Assembly: GCA_963693305.1 (NCBI GenBank)
Contig: OY855914.1
Location: 24,795,472 to 24,859,471, forward strand
From: Meandrina meandrites
Taxonomy: Eukaryota; Cnidaria; Anthozoa; Scleractinia; Meandrinidae
Reading direction: 5' to 3'
DNA length: 64,000 nucleotides
Part shown: positions 47,901-57,720 of the stretch, piece after piece
Layout: every line of letters begins with the position of its first letter
Position numbering within the stretch: the first letter of the stretch is position 1
Translations under genes and position numbers: made by a program
Notes under the pieces: generated by a model
What the model saw: only the letters and a program-made list of their open reading frames with translations
Told to the model about the DNA's origin: nothing
The model's database searches: none

Positions 47901-50900
47901 CCAGCAGTTTTCCCCCTCAGCAGTATGTGACCTGCAGGCGGCCATTTGGTGTTTTGCAGGGCTTTTGTTTCCCTTTACATTACATGTGCTGTTCATTCAG
48001 CTGATCTTTGCCTATCAAGCTTTTCTTGCTTTAGCGAATGTTTCTGACTGAGTGTTCACTTTGCCGCAATTTGACAGATGCTCAGAGCTTCACTGGTTTG
48101 TACAATAAGTTCACTGTCCCTTACATGTTACATTCTAGAGTACTAGTTTTAAGATATTATTTTCAGACAAAACTGTTACGACAGTGATCAGCCATGATCG
48201 TGGTGGTGAATGGAAAACGATTCCCTTGACAAAGGAACAATGCAAAGAGGTTGCAATGAAGTTGAAGGTATAAGCACACAACATCGTGTGTCTAGACTAA
48301 TCACGTCAGTACTAGCAGTTTCACTTTTTATTAAGAGGCCATAACAGTATCTTTTTGGGCTGTTGCTAGCTATAACTAGAGAAAATTCAATAAGCTGCAA
48401 CTTCAAATAACTTTGTTATTACTCAACCAAATTATTAAACGTTTTGAAATTGAGACTATCTGTTAAAACATTTTTACAAGCCATTCCGAAAATCTAAACC
48501 ATTAGAAATTTTCTTTCACCTGTTAAATCCAGTAACTAAAGACACTACCTCTCTGGAACCTCTATTTTCATTCGCCCGCTGTAAACACTACCTCTTTAAT
48601 GCTTTAATAAGATACTCCTAAAACAGTAAAAACTATACTACCTCTATTGTTATTCAAGGCTAGGGGCATTGTTATGAGCTTTTATCTATTGTAGAACCAA
48701 TGAAGTATCTCGTACCGAGAGGCAGTGGGCGGCCCGTTAAATCTGTATACCAAACTGTTTGAAGATTTTGAAAAAAGTTTTGCTTACTTTTCACTAGCAA
48801 TTGATTTTTGCCCATTTAATGGTAAAGCAATTTAGTGGTGTACATTTTCCCATGGAAGGTCACATGTCAACCTGAAGTCCCAGTGCAAGGATAAACAGTA
48901 GAGCTGGTTCAACAGTGTTCAAGGGACACTGTCACAGACATTTTTTAGCTTTCTTAGTAAAACTGCACTAAAATTATGACTAAGTACTCTCAACCATTCA
49001 GGAAATGCTTCTAACGTAAAGGGAAACTAGGATATCTAGCAAATTGTTTAAAGAAGAGGGTGACTGTAAATTATTTTCATCATTTTTTCCAAACCACAAG
49101 GACAGAACATGAAAAAGTCAGGCTAACTTTTCAAGTTGAGATCTAAATTTCCCGATGGTATCACAGTGATATTACTCTATATTTAGCTTCAGTACACTGG
49201 TATAGTAATTTTAAGAAAACGTGACCACTGTTAATAGGTTTCCAATGGTGTAAACATGTTTTGGGCTGTCAAATTTTTGAAGTTATGCTAATGTGACTGG
49301 CCCTTTAATGTGAACTTTCTGTTCAACAACTTCCAGGAAGGTGAGAAGTGTTCACTTCAGATTCACAACCGTTTTAGTCACAGCCGCATGGTTCCGTTTG
49401 CGATGGGACCCCTGAGTGTGCCAAACGCTGTTGGCATCATCATTGCTCACGGTCACCCGGGTAGTGCTTTAACGAGACGGACAGATGTGTGGATGTCACG
49501 CGATGGAGGCTATTCATGGTACAAGGTGGGGCCAAATGATACAGCTGAATTACTAAGCATTTTACAAGCTTATTGAGTGAGTACAAGTCATGCTTTGTGT
49601 GCAAGATGCCACTCACTACACCCGTGAACTTGACATTGCTCTTGGAAATCATTCATTTTGCATGCTTTAGAGCAGATTAGTGCATAAGATGTAGGTTGTG
49701 CTGATTTGCAGAATAAGCGGTAGGCTTTTAGCCAATGAGAAGTCAAAAAACATAATGACTAGAATCTATATATAATAAATACAATTTTTATAATCTTTTG
49801 GTGTTATTAAGTCGGTCCTGAGTAGTTTTGGTGGTTCATCTTCTCGAGGCAATATTAACCTAAGTTTCAGGCTTTTCTAAACGGGACCAGAGGAAGAGAA
49901 GAGGCACCTTCCCCCCTCCCCTTAGGAAGGCCTGATACTCAATATCTCCTAGTTGAGGAATATCTTTATTCTCCCCACCTGTCAGCTTGACAGTGTATTG
50001 ATATTGTAAGGAGAAATCAGGTGTTAATCACTGCTGCTCTATTGTTGTCTTGCTTAGGTTCTGAGTGGAACTCATCACTATGCAATTGGAGACCATGGCA
50101 ATTTAATTGTAGCTGTACCAGCAAAGACTACCAATTATCTTATGTGAGTTTAAATACTTGATTTCCACAGCATGTTGGAATAATGCAATTACTAAATTCT
50201 GGTGCAGTCAGTCTGTGAACCAGCGACCAAAAGCTTGTTCCGCCCCCCAAAAAGCTTGTCCCCACCACCCCGCATGTTACCAGGGTATTCTATAAAATGC
50301 CTCTAATTGGCTGTTGCATATGGCCATTCTTTCCTGCACTGTGATTGGTCGAGTGAATCGCATGAAACCACTCACACATCCACAAGCTGCCTCTTCCCGG
50401 AAGAGGAACAAAGACTAAACTTGAGGCTTTGGGGAGGCCTACATAGCAAAAAAAACCTGACCAAGCTAAAGATTAAAACATTTTTTTGTTCTTTTGCTTG
50501 TGTCCTCTAGGCCTTGCAATTAAGCTGTATTTTAATACATTGAAAGAAGCCTTTTGCAAAGGGAATGAGCTATCACATTTGGGACCCTTCCATCCTGGAA
50601 TCCCCAGAAGGGTGAGGTGGGGAGGGACTCCTGTTTTGGCCTTGTTTTGAAGATGGCACGTGAAATGGTCAGAATGTCAACAAACATTTTTGTCTGTTAA
50701 ATGGCAATCGCCATTATAATAACCTTAGTTTATAATGCTGCTGTTATGATTCCCAGGTTTTCTGTAAATGAAGGCCGCTGTTGGTTCAAGTACAAATTCA
50801 CAGAGCACGATTTCCACGTGACTGGATTAGTCACGGAGCCAGGCGCAAGGACAATGAAGTTCAGCTTGTGGGGCAACACCTTACCTTCACCTGAATGGGA

Positions 50901-53900
50901 AGTCATCACTGTAGACTTTGAAAAAGTGCTGAAAAGAGCTTGTAAGTTGATAAACGTTTAAGAGAAGCCATGCGTAGGATGTGTTACTTTGTAAGTAGTA
51001 GATCTATAAAATATGAGCGGGAGATCTGTATTGGGCGTTTACAATGGTGAGCCTATCGGCTTGCCATTGTAAACGGCCATACAGATCAAACACAAACATT
51101 TTATTCTACTTCCGAAATGAAAACAATAAATTGAATGCAGAGTATTGTCATGCGATTCAGTAGAGATCTGGCCTCAGTTGTTCAAAGGGTGGATAACCCT
51201 GTCCACCGGATAAATCACATATCTTATTAACACTTATCCACCGGAATGAGCATTATCTACGCTCTGAACAACTGGGTCCTGTATATCAAAAGTTAATAAA
51301 TACTAATTAGCTGAGCAGGGATTTGTATCGAAAATTCTAAATTCTAAATTCTAATTCTATTCTAACATGTACGCAGTTGTGTGCATGTGATCTGAATACT
51401 GTGCTGGGATTGGTTTACACCCTCATGAATAGTTACAAATGTAATGTAATGCAGTGTTAAGCTGGAGAAGAGGAGGGGCTGAGGAAGGGAGGGCAAGGCT
51501 GGGCAAGGTGGGGACTTTTGACTATTCTATTGGACTTTTTAGAAACATTTCTTGAAATTTGGTGACTACATTGATCGTCCACAACTGCTCTCAGGAAGTT
51601 TGGTATTTCAACAGAAAATCATCCCAGCTAAGTTAAGCTTATCCCCGTAGGAGTATTTGGATGGGATGCTAGTCCATCGCAGGGTTACCCCAGCAGTAAA
51701 TTTGCCGGTACCCATTTATACACCTGGGTGGAGAGAGGCACTATGAGAGTGAAGTGTCTTGCCCAAGACCAGAACGCAGTGCCCTGGCCAGGGCTTGAAC
51801 CTGGACCATTCGATCCAGAACTATTAGGCCACCAGATAACTTGGAGGAAAAAACCCTTGAGCAAGGACAAGAACCAACAACAAACTCAACCCACAATCAT
51901 ATCTGATGGCTTGTCCAGGAATTCAGACTCGGCGGCCATTTTGGTGGGAGGCCTACAGTTGTTCCCTCTTGCACCAACTCAAGAAAAATTGAGCCACAAT
52001 AATTCTCTTAACAGTTAGATTTAGAAAAAAAAGGAATTATTGAAGATTTAGATATGATTCACATTTTTTGTAGGTAAGGATGGTCCAGACCCAGAGAAGT
52101 CTGATTATGAGAGATGGATTCCTCATGGAGAGGGTGCAAATGCAGGCTGTCTGCTTGGTAAAAAAGTTACCCTCCAGAGGCCCAAGAAGGAAATGTTGTA
52201 AGTGACGTTAACATTAGGAAACTAAAGCAAATGGAACATCAACTTTCATGAAGCCACAGGCAGGGCGGGTGCAATGAGTGCATCCACCCCTCCCCCCATG
52301 GACCACAAAGATCTGCCAAATCGGGGAGTGAGGGTTAAAATGACTCGCAGGATGCAGAAAATGTGGACTTCACCAACTTGATTTTTCAATATTTCCAGGG
52401 AGAGGTACCCCCAGACTCCCTTAGATGCAGATGCCTCTGGCAGTTGCACCCACCCATGCAAACCCTGCAGATGGCCCTGTTTTAAATGAAAACTGGATGG
52501 CAACTGGAAGTCTCATGCTTTCCTTTATCGAATGTTTTGATGTCATCATTGCCTGGGGAGAGGAGCAGAGACCAGTTGTTAAAAGACTGGAAAACACAAC
52601 CCAAATGATTAATTGGTTTCCAGTGGATTTAAATCTTGGCAAAACAAACTATGCTATCCATTTCTTAGGGACTGGTCATTATTTAGAGGGGGGGGGGGGG
52701 GGGGGGGGGGGAGGAGAGCCCAGTGCAAACCAGGCTTTTAGCCAGGCGGCCGTCCAGCCGTCCAAAGGACGGCCACTTTTAAGAAATAGGTGATTTTCGA
52801 CGGCCTGTTTTGGGCGGCAATTTACGAACTTCTGTGCTTAATGTAACAAAACAGTGTGTATAAATTTAAAAAAAACTTACATTCCTTTTTATTCTCGAGT
52901 TGTTTTAGTCTTGCTGGCATGTTTTTCTTCTCTATTTACACTTTTTTAGCGAGTTTCCTTACTGTTTTGTTCGTTCGCATGAATCAAAGTTGAGCAAAGC
53001 GATTTCTAGTCTCCTTCGCAGCCGTTTTTAGTGTCGTCACGCAACGCTCCTCCCCTGTGGGGAGGAGCGTTGCGTGACGACACTAAAAACGGCTGCGAGG
53101 GAGACTAAGCGATTTCACAAGCAAGGCGGCTGTTCAATAATATTGACTCCCTAGTATACCAGAATGCAGTTCGACCAACAAAGCCACGCATGTCTGTTCT
53201 TTCGTGTAAGTTCGTGGCTTGACAACTTCAATTTCAATCACTGTTCATAACAACTGGAGTTTCTGTCCCAAATATAATTCAATGTTAAACAAGGTAAGTT
53301 GAGGAAAGGATAGTTTTGTAAAATTATCAAGGAAAACAGCGGTTTAATAGCTTAATTGAAAGACGTTTACAGCTGCTCAGAATCACGGAAATCACATCTA
53401 AGATGCTTTAATTTTTCAAAATTTTCTGGGGGGGGCATGCCCCCACCCCCCCCCCCCCCCTAGAAACATGACGCTTGCGGCGCCATGTTAAGTGGGCCTT
53501 CGGCCCACTAAGAATTTGGACTCCCATTTTCAAATTCCTGGCTAAAAGCCTGGTGCAAACCGTTGTCAAAAGTACTGACCTGCATGTCATATTTTCAACA
53601 CTCTTGTGTTTGATACAATTATTGCTTAATATTTCTATGATTGTGCAAAGCATACAACTCTCTGATGACATCACTTCTTGTCACTAGTTGTTTTAATGGC
53701 GTGGATTATGTTCACAAGCAGACGACTGAATACTGTAAGTGTACAAAGGCGGATATGGAATGGTAAGGAAATGTTTGTTTATATGGTATCCTAAAATTTG
53801 ATATAGTGTCGGATGCTAGATCAAGAAGCACAGTTACCATCGTCATTATCACAACCACTATCATCATCACCGTCATCTTGTGTTGCACTTTGTGCAGACG

Positions 53901-56900
53901 CCGACAATAATTAATGTAACCCTTTGGTCTGAAGGGGGTCCAGACCCCCCCTGGAACCTCCCCCTGAATTTGTGGCTGTCATAGATAATCTCCCTCATTC
54001 TTCCTATAGGAAGTTTCTCTGGTAAGAAGTCCTTTAGCTTTGTAGCTACATGTAGTCCCCTTTTTGGAAAGCCCCTCCCCCACCCTTTGTTAAATGGGCC
54101 CCTCTCATAAACAGTTGTCCCCCAGCTGGATGCATTATTATGAAGTTCAAACTGATTTTCACACTGGCTGTTTTGTTTATCTTTTCTAGTGACTATGGTT
54201 ATTATCGAGAACCAGACTCTGAAAAGTGTGTTAGGGATGCAGTTAAGCCTCCTGATCTCTGCATCAATGGCGACATAGAGAAGCTGAAAGACACTGTGGG
54301 GTTTGTACTAAGCTTTTGTTGCATTATAGATTGGGCTAATAATTACAGTTACACTTGAACTCAGTGGATCTCACCCAGGGGTCAGTTGTTCGAGGGACAT
54401 TTTCGTCCCTGTAGCCCTATTCGCTTCCCTTAGCCAGCAGGGCCTTGGCAGAGAAACGAAGGGCTCTGGGGATATGGGATTTTTGAATAAATTCGAATTT
54501 TTTGATTGGCCGTTTGAAACAAAGAAATCTTGAGCGGAAGTAAAAGACGCAATGACGTTCCCATACACGACTGCATACACGACATACACGACTGCATACA
54601 TGAAGACCGGAAGTCCTGAATCTTTGTCTCCAGAGCACTTCGTTTCTCGTGCCAATGCCCTGCTGGCTAAGAGAAGCGAAAAGGGCTATGGGGACGAGAA
54701 TGTTCAAGGGGCAGTTAATTCCGTACTTGGATCGATCGCCATCCAGTAGCCAAGTTTTGACGAAACATCTAATGGAGGAACACCCTACCACCGGGGACAA
54801 CTTTTCTTCATAAATTAATAATCAGTTGTTTTCAGATATCGTCGTATTCCTGGTGATGTGTGTCGCGGAGGGGACTCAGTAGTGACGCGCTATTTAGACA
54901 CGCACCAGATCTGTAGGAACGCGTCCTGGTACGAATATGGAATGAACTACAATTACGAGTCAAAACATCAAACGTCCAAGGTGAGTCACTAATTTTTTTT
55001 TTAACCACCTAGTTCTTACATCACTGAAAAATACTGTATTCTGCCTAATTTACACAGAGGGCTCTTTTGTAACTTTTTTCGCCTTTTGCAAACCCGAAGA
55101 TCACCGAAGATTTCTCGGAGGTCCACCAAAAAAAAACCAAAAATGGTACCCCGAAGATTTCTCGAAGACCTCCGAATACTTCAAAGTTCACCCCAAGATT
55201 GTTGTAAGATGCCACGACGAATTCTTAAGATTTTCAAAATTGACACGAAGAATTCGGAAGTTACCCGAGCACCACCGAAATTTTTTTCAGTGTCTAAATA
55301 CACGTTTCTACTTTTATAACTATAAATAACTGCATTTTAAATTAAGATTGTTTTCTAAGAAAGAGGAGCTCCGTCAGCGTGGCACATCGAAAACTAAAAT
55401 GTCGTGTTTTTGTAATCTGTCTCAATCTTTTCCAATCTTAACCATCCTTGTTCCTTTTTGGTTTAAAATTACTTTTTTGATGTTTTTCTACCTCAAAAAA
55501 GTATTATTTTGAGGTTTCCTCCTGAGTGTGTCAAAGCATTTCTGTGTAACGCATAATAACCCTATATCACTTTTCACGTTCTTCGTTCGTAATCCGTATC
55601 AATCTTTCCCAGTCTTAACCATCCTTCTTCCTTTTTGGTTTATTATTACTTCTTTGATGTTTTTCTACCTAAGTAAACCATTATTTTCAAGTTTCCTTTC
55701 TATGTGAAGGTATATACTTGGACACCGCACAGTTTTACTCGTTTGATTAAATCTTTTGTTCTGTTACGTTCATTCATTCAGGATACTTGGACACCGCACA
55801 GTTTTACTCGTTTGATTAAATCTTTTGTCCTGTTACGTTCATTCATTCAGGATACTTGGAGACCGCACAGTTTTACTCGTTTGATTAAATATTTCGTTCT
55901 GTTAAGTTCATTCAGGCTTAGTGTTAACCTGACCTCTCATATTTCTTTTTTTCTGTTCTTCGTCTTTTTTTTGCAGAAAGGACACAGCATGGTTGTTGTA
56001 TTCTTGGTTGTTCCTGCGCTGTTGATTGCAATTGCCGCAGCTTTGTACTTTGGCAAGAAATACTGGAACCTTGGAAAGTTGTAAGTTGATCATGTTGCCT
56101 ATACATTTGATGACACAAAAACGTCAGAAAAAAGTACCTTACAACAAGAAGCCAAAATGCAGGTGCTGCGAAACCGTGCAAAATGTTGACAAACTATGGA
56201 AAACTAACAAGACGTCTGAACGTTGATTAGTTCAGCTGCATGTATTTTAATGAACAAGAAGTTCCGGTGTAAAAGGCGCCTACAATCAGTGTCAAAATCT
56301 TGGCACATTTGCTTTTTTTTTTCAAATGAAACACCGAAATATTTAGTAACTCCCCTCTCCCCCTTTCCGATGTTGCGTAGCATGCAAAAATTAATGCCTC
56401 CGTCCGATCGCTGCTATTTTTTCTTACAAACTGAAACGCAATGGACAATACGTTGGGGGTTGCTATGCCAAAGACTTGTGTTAAAGATGTAGCTTAGTTA
56501 TTTCCATGTTCAGTTGTCAATCAACCATCCAAGCATAAACAGCTGACAAATTCAAAACACTGCGAGGATCATTACTTTACATCTATCCGCAGTTCAAATA
56601 TGAATTATTTCTGTTAATACTTTACACCATTCTATTCTTTCACGGGAAAATAAGAACTCAAAATTGACCTTGCTTCCAATGTGTGGCTTTATAGCTCAGC
56701 TGGTAGAGCATCGCACTGCTATTGGGGAGGTCACGGGCTCAAAACCCGGTGAAGCCCTGAATTTTTTTCAGTCTTCTTTCTTTGCAATTTCGTTTATTCC
56801 AATATCACTGCGAGGATCATTTGCTTACTTTGTTCCTGTGTTGTTGTTTTTCAGCCGTCCTACTTATCGCTACTCGCAGCTGTCACAAGATGACGATGAC

Positions 56901-57596
56901 GATTTGGAAGGCTCAGAAACTTTTAAATACAACCCCAGACCCAAAGGATTGCGGGCTTACCGGGATTATGATACGAGTGATGACGTAAGCAGTGTTGATT
57001 CTTTGCGTAAATTCATTTGAAAATAGAGGTCATAATATACTCCGGGATTTGTGCTTTAAGGTCGGGGGTAACCTTCAAAGTCAGGGAATTTTGTTGCTAG
57101 TGGGGAAAATTTGGAATTTTCTTCTCCTTGCCATGCTCCTACTTTATCCCAGGCCATTAAAAAGACGGCGACAACTTCTTGTTATCATATGACCCGTGCG
57201 GACCCGCGCGGTTCTTGTGGAAAACCATATGAAAAAAGGTCCCGTATGAGGGCCGTACGCCTTGCCTTATCTGACAGGGCCGGAAAAAGCCGTACGGCCC
57301 TACTAGAAAAGCTTACGGACCCGCGACTGCCGCGAGATTGAAATTTGAAAGCTTTTGATTCTATAATTTAGAATTTAGAATGAGCGAAGTTACCACCGTT
57401 TGCATTAATACGCGAGGATCGAAATTAAACACCCGCTGAAAAGTTTTTAAGATTATGACAACTAAAAGTGTCTTTAATTTCACGATCTTTTGAAAATCGC
57501 GAAAATTAAGTGCCGCGAAAATAAGTAACAATAAGTTTGTTAAGACTAACAAGATTTGTTTTCTATTTGCAGGATGCAGCTATGATAGACCTCTGA
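29734..57596 (+). CDS. SORT1: Sortilin (VPS10-domain sorting receptor), 24 exons placed
   Basis: Type I receptor that sorts ligands between Golgi, endosomes and the cell surface. Exons: 29734-29988, 30125-30199, 30803-about 30909, 43506-43608, 44277-44453, 44679-44746, 45789-45853, 46241-46309, 46551-46624, 46949-47035, 47165-47225, 47351-47424, 47675-47756, 48167-48267, 49337-49525, 50058-50143, 50757-50941, 52074-52197, 53688-53762, 54190-54300, 54836-54980, 55977-56080, 56855-56984, 57573-57596. All have GT-AG borders and compatible phases, summing to 2571 bases (856 aa; human sortilin is 831). The layout is signal peptide, furin-cut propeptide, ten-bladed VPS10 propeller with Asp boxes, 10CC module with exactly ten cysteines, one membrane helix and a tail with sorting motifs. 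There are no fibronectin, LDLR, PKD or leucine-rich modules, so this is sortilin rather than SorLA or SorCS. The exon 3 to exon 4 join is the only weak point. Confidence 0.93.
30125..30909 (+). CDS. SORT1: Sortilin exons 2 and 3: start of the VPS10 propeller
   Basis: Exon 2 (30125-30199) codes WTFKNETKLSIAMSWIGK, matching the first propeller strand. Exon 3 starts at 30803 in the required phase 0 with EGKGLFVISAVDVVVSP and then NNFGSSSLH, which aligns to the next strand of known sortilins. Its 3' border is unsure: GT at 30910 gives the phase exon 4 needs but is a weak donor and adds residues GQTGLII. An unseen small exon is possible. Confidence 0.72.
31053..34121. mobile_element. 3.07-kb inverted-repeat DNA element in sortilin intron 3
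   Basis: Ends begin GGTGTATCCAATCGATGAAA two bases in (23 bp, one mismatch, right end in reverse complement), flanked by AAAAAG at 31047-31052 and 34122-34127. Both subterminal regions (31060-31250 and 33965-34120) are packed with CGATTGATATCG-type palindromic units. The interior has nine copies of GTTGYRGACATTAC and a 340-bp tandem duplication. An open frame at 31307-31816 has no recognisable transposase motif, so it is probably non-autonomous. Confidence 0.85.
32680..33362 (+). repeat. 340-bp tandem duplication inside the 3.07-kb element
   Basis: 32680-33012 and 33022-33362 align in direct orientation at roughly 85-90 percent. Both begin CATGTTTTCCTTGATTC and end in a GACATTAC palindrome. 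Confidence 0.85.
34490..34580. repeat. Dispersed repeat arm
   Basis: It contains TTGACACAGAGGCAACAGGT and matches the reverse complement of the left arm of the fold-back at 45560-45755. Confidence 0.6.
34828..40350. repeat. 5.5-kb minisatellite of 42/43-bp units in sortilin intron 3
   Basis: About 131 units of AGTGGCTCACACAACCAAGA followed by (ACAACACCCC or CCCACATCCC) and TCAGACCTCCCT. Most units are 42 bp. Those with an A7 run in place of AACCAAG are 43 bp. Dimers of 85 bp alternate at 34922-35430, and a ten-unit, 420-bp higher-order repeat spans 36181-37080. The last units (40090-40350) have a GTGGCTTGCATAGCC variant, typical of array edges. Because 42 is a multiple of 3, long open frames arise on both strands; they are not genes. 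Confidence 0.97.
40787..42816. mobile_element. 2.03-kb element with perfect 46-bp terminal inverted repeats
   Basis: 40787-40832 and 42771-42816 are exact reverse complements. They read TA-CAGTATTGTG inward, so TA would be the target duplication and CAGT...ACTG the ends, as in Tc1/mariner-type elements. About 300 bp inside the left end and 280 bp inside the right end are crowded with CGATATATCG and CGAGATATCG palindromes. There is no transposase open frame, so it is non-autonomous. Confidence 0.9.
42817..43505. other. Rest of sortilin intron 3
   Basis: No gene or repeat recognised apart from AT-rich stretches near 42885-42915. It ends in a strong polypyrimidine tract and TATCAG acceptor at 43505. 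Confidence 0.5.
43506..50941 (+). CDS. SORT1: Sortilin exons 4-17: VPS10 ten-bladed propeller
   Basis: Blades are marked by Asp-box motifs at turn positions: ISDDFGKTF, MTEDGGNTW, LSKDFGVTW, IRSRDLGENF, VSKNGGDSW, TSDADGIVF, ISHDRGGEW, MSRDGGYSW and FSVNEGRCW. PNAVGIIIAHG in exon 15 and VTGLVTEPGART in exon 17 are strongly sortilin-like. Exons 5, 9, 10, 12 and 14-15 end in phase 0; the others are joined by matching split codons. Conservation of every border supports a working gene. Confidence 0.93.
43868..44215. repeat. G-homopolymers and repeat fragments in sortilin intron 4
   Basis: G runs lie at about 43879-43896 and 44161-44180. Between them, 43905-44045 holds a CCCCTAAAAGAGACCA-type repeat seen twice. 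44181-44215 (CTAACCATTAGGCCA) is a remnant of the head of the tRNA-SINE family at 3066-3433. Confidence 0.7.
45560..45755. mobile_element. Fold-back element in sortilin intron 6
   Basis: Imperfect arms of about 75 bp: the left contains TTTTGCCTCTGTGTCAAAGT and ATGAAACCATTCATATG, and the right contains the matching reverse complements (GAATGGTTTCGT and CCAAGGCAAAAG). Confidence 0.65.
45930..46065 (-). mobile_element. Truncated tRNA-derived SINE in sortilin intron 7
   Basis: The minus strand has a TGGCCTAATGG A box and GGTTCATGCCC B box, then the GGCAAGACACTTT body motif. It is the same family as 3066-3433 without its 3' part. A short GAT triplet microsatellite follows at 46095-46125. Confidence 0.8.
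48041..48095 (+). pseudogene. Duplicated relic of the sortilin exon 8 acceptor and start
   Basis: About 53 bases match 46202-46253, covering the end of intron 7, the TTTGACAG acceptor and the first codons of exon 8 (GATGCTCAGAGCTTC against ATGCTCGGAGCTTC), with three substitutions and a 2-base gap. It lies in intron 13. The frame stays open into exon 14, but no good donor follows, so it is likely a dead pseudo-exon. Confidence 0.75.
48920..49306. mobile_element. Possible inverted-ended element in sortilin intron 14
   Basis: The left end AAGGGACACTGTCAC and right end GTGACTGGCCCTTT are imperfect inverted repeats about 385 bp apart. The assignment is tentative. Confidence 0.4.
51023..51087. 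repeat. 65-bp hairpin repeat in sortilin intron 17
   Basis: The arms GATCTGTATTGGGCGTTTAC and GTAAACGGCCATACAGATC flank a short loop; about 30 bp per arm with few mismatches. Confidence 0.75.
51173..51275. mobile_element. Degraded copy of the CCCCAGTTG MITE
   Basis: The ends CCTCAGTTGTTCAAAG and GAACAACTGGG and the internal CCACCGGATAAATCAC match the element at 23126-23268, which shows the family is dispersed. Confidence 0.75.
51620..51845 (-). mobile_element. tRNA-derived SINE copy in sortilin intron 17
   Basis: The minus strand has a GGTTCAAGCCC B box, a partly deleted A-box region, GGGCAAGACACTT, and the CGATGGACTAGCATCCCATC tail motif. Same family and orientation as 3066-3433. Confidence 0.82.
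52074..54980 (+). CDS. SORT1: Sortilin exons 18-21: 10CC module
   Basis: From the split codon at the exon 17/18 border to VCRGG and ICRN in exon 21 there are exactly ten cysteines (including FCFNG, YCKCT, MEC, EKCV and LCIN), the number expected for the five disulfides of the 10CC module that clasps the propeller. DYGYYREP in exon 20 is a family hallmark. Confidence 0.93.
52731..53552. mobile_element. hAT-like non-autonomous element in sortilin intron 18
   Basis: The ends CAGGCTTTTAGCCAGG and CCTGGCTAAAAGCCTG are exact 16-bp inverted repeats, flanked by the 8-bp duplication GTGCAAAC (52723-52730 and 53553-53560). An 8-bp duplication with CA...TG ends fits hAT. There is no transposase. It hosts a nested palindrome at 53007-53107. 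Confidence 0.88.
53007..53107. mobile_element. Mutator-like palindromic MITE nested in the hAT-like element
   Basis: Two 49-bp arms (53007-53055 and 53059-53107) with one mismatch and a 3-base loop; ends TAGTCTCC and GGAGACTA. A 9-bp duplication AGCGATTTC lies at 52998-53006 and 53108-53116, as expected for Mutator-type insertion. Confidence 0.9.
54396..54705. mobile_element. Long-armed inverted-repeat element in sortilin intron 20
   Basis: The arms 54396-54461 and 54638-54705 are about 66 bp and match with several mismatches (shared TTAGCCAGCAGGGC and its reverse complement). The inside contains repeated CATACACGAC units. The target duplication is unclear. Confidence 0.75.
55395..55915 (+). 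repeat. Direct repeats in sortilin intron 21
   Basis: A block of about 110 bp at 55413-55520 recurs at about 55593-55700 (shared TCTTAACCATCCTT and TTTTTCTACCT). It is followed by about three tandem units of 66-69 bp (55714-55915) carrying CACAGTTTTACTCGTTTGAT and ending CATTCATTCAG. Confidence 0.85.
55977..57596 (+). CDS. SORT1: Sortilin exons 22-24: membrane helix and cytoplasmic tail
   Basis: Exon 22 codes the membrane span (MVVVFLVVPALLIAIAAALY) and a basic stop-transfer KKYW. Exon 23 has a tyrosine motif YSQL (Y-x-x-hydrophobic) near the membrane, where vertebrate sortilins have YSVL, then an acidic run. The gene ends in SDDDAAMIDL on the 24-base last exon. The final D-x-x-M-I is like the GGA/retromer-type D-x-x-L-L signal of sortilin and the M-containing variant of SorLA. 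Confidence 0.9.
56558..56821 (+). mobile_element. tRNA-headed element with terminal direct repeats, copy A
   Basis: Exact 16-bp direct repeats CACTGCGAGGATCATT at 56558-56573 and 56806-56821 bound a segment with a shared body (CACGGGAAAATAAGAACTCA) and a tRNA-like part at 56685-56756. Copy B, inverted, is at 60812-61053. Confidence 0.75.
56685..56756 (+). other. tRNA-like sequence (72 nt) inside a repeat
   Basis: A seven-pair acceptor (GGCTTTA and TGAAGCC, one G-T pair), a perfect A box TAGCTCAGCTG and a near-perfect B box GGCTCAAAACC. The anticodon stem has a mismatch and the anticodon would be GCT without the long serine arm, so it is probably a SINE-type derivative, not a working tRNA. 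Confidence 0.65.
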
Positions 57597-57720
57597 AGCT
57601 GCTGTGAAATGGTTTACCAGCCAGATGTACATATATGTTAATTGTCACGAATGAACAGTCATCCGGATTGTCACGCAACGCTACTTTTCACTGTATGTTG
57701 CGTGACAAAACAACTGAAGG
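57573..57720 (+). promoter_or_regulatory. Sortilin last exon with 3' UTR hairpin
   Basis: 71 bases after the stop, arms TTGTCACGCAAC (57668-57679) and GTTGCGTGACAA (57697-57708) form a perfect 12-bp stem with a 17-base loop. The TCACGCAACGCT arm is shared with the MITE at 53007-53107, so this is likely a MITE remnant that is now part of the transcript. Confidence 0.65.

Noticed and set aside
52425..52793. 122-aa open frame in sortilin intron 18
   Set aside because: Ends in a G-homopolymer and element sequence, with no domain and no splice signals joining it to the gene.
56685..56756. Functional tRNA gene
   Set aside because: Mismatched anticodon stem, an anticodon that does not fit the arm lengths, a B-box deviation shared with a deleted second copy, and location inside a dispersed repeat.
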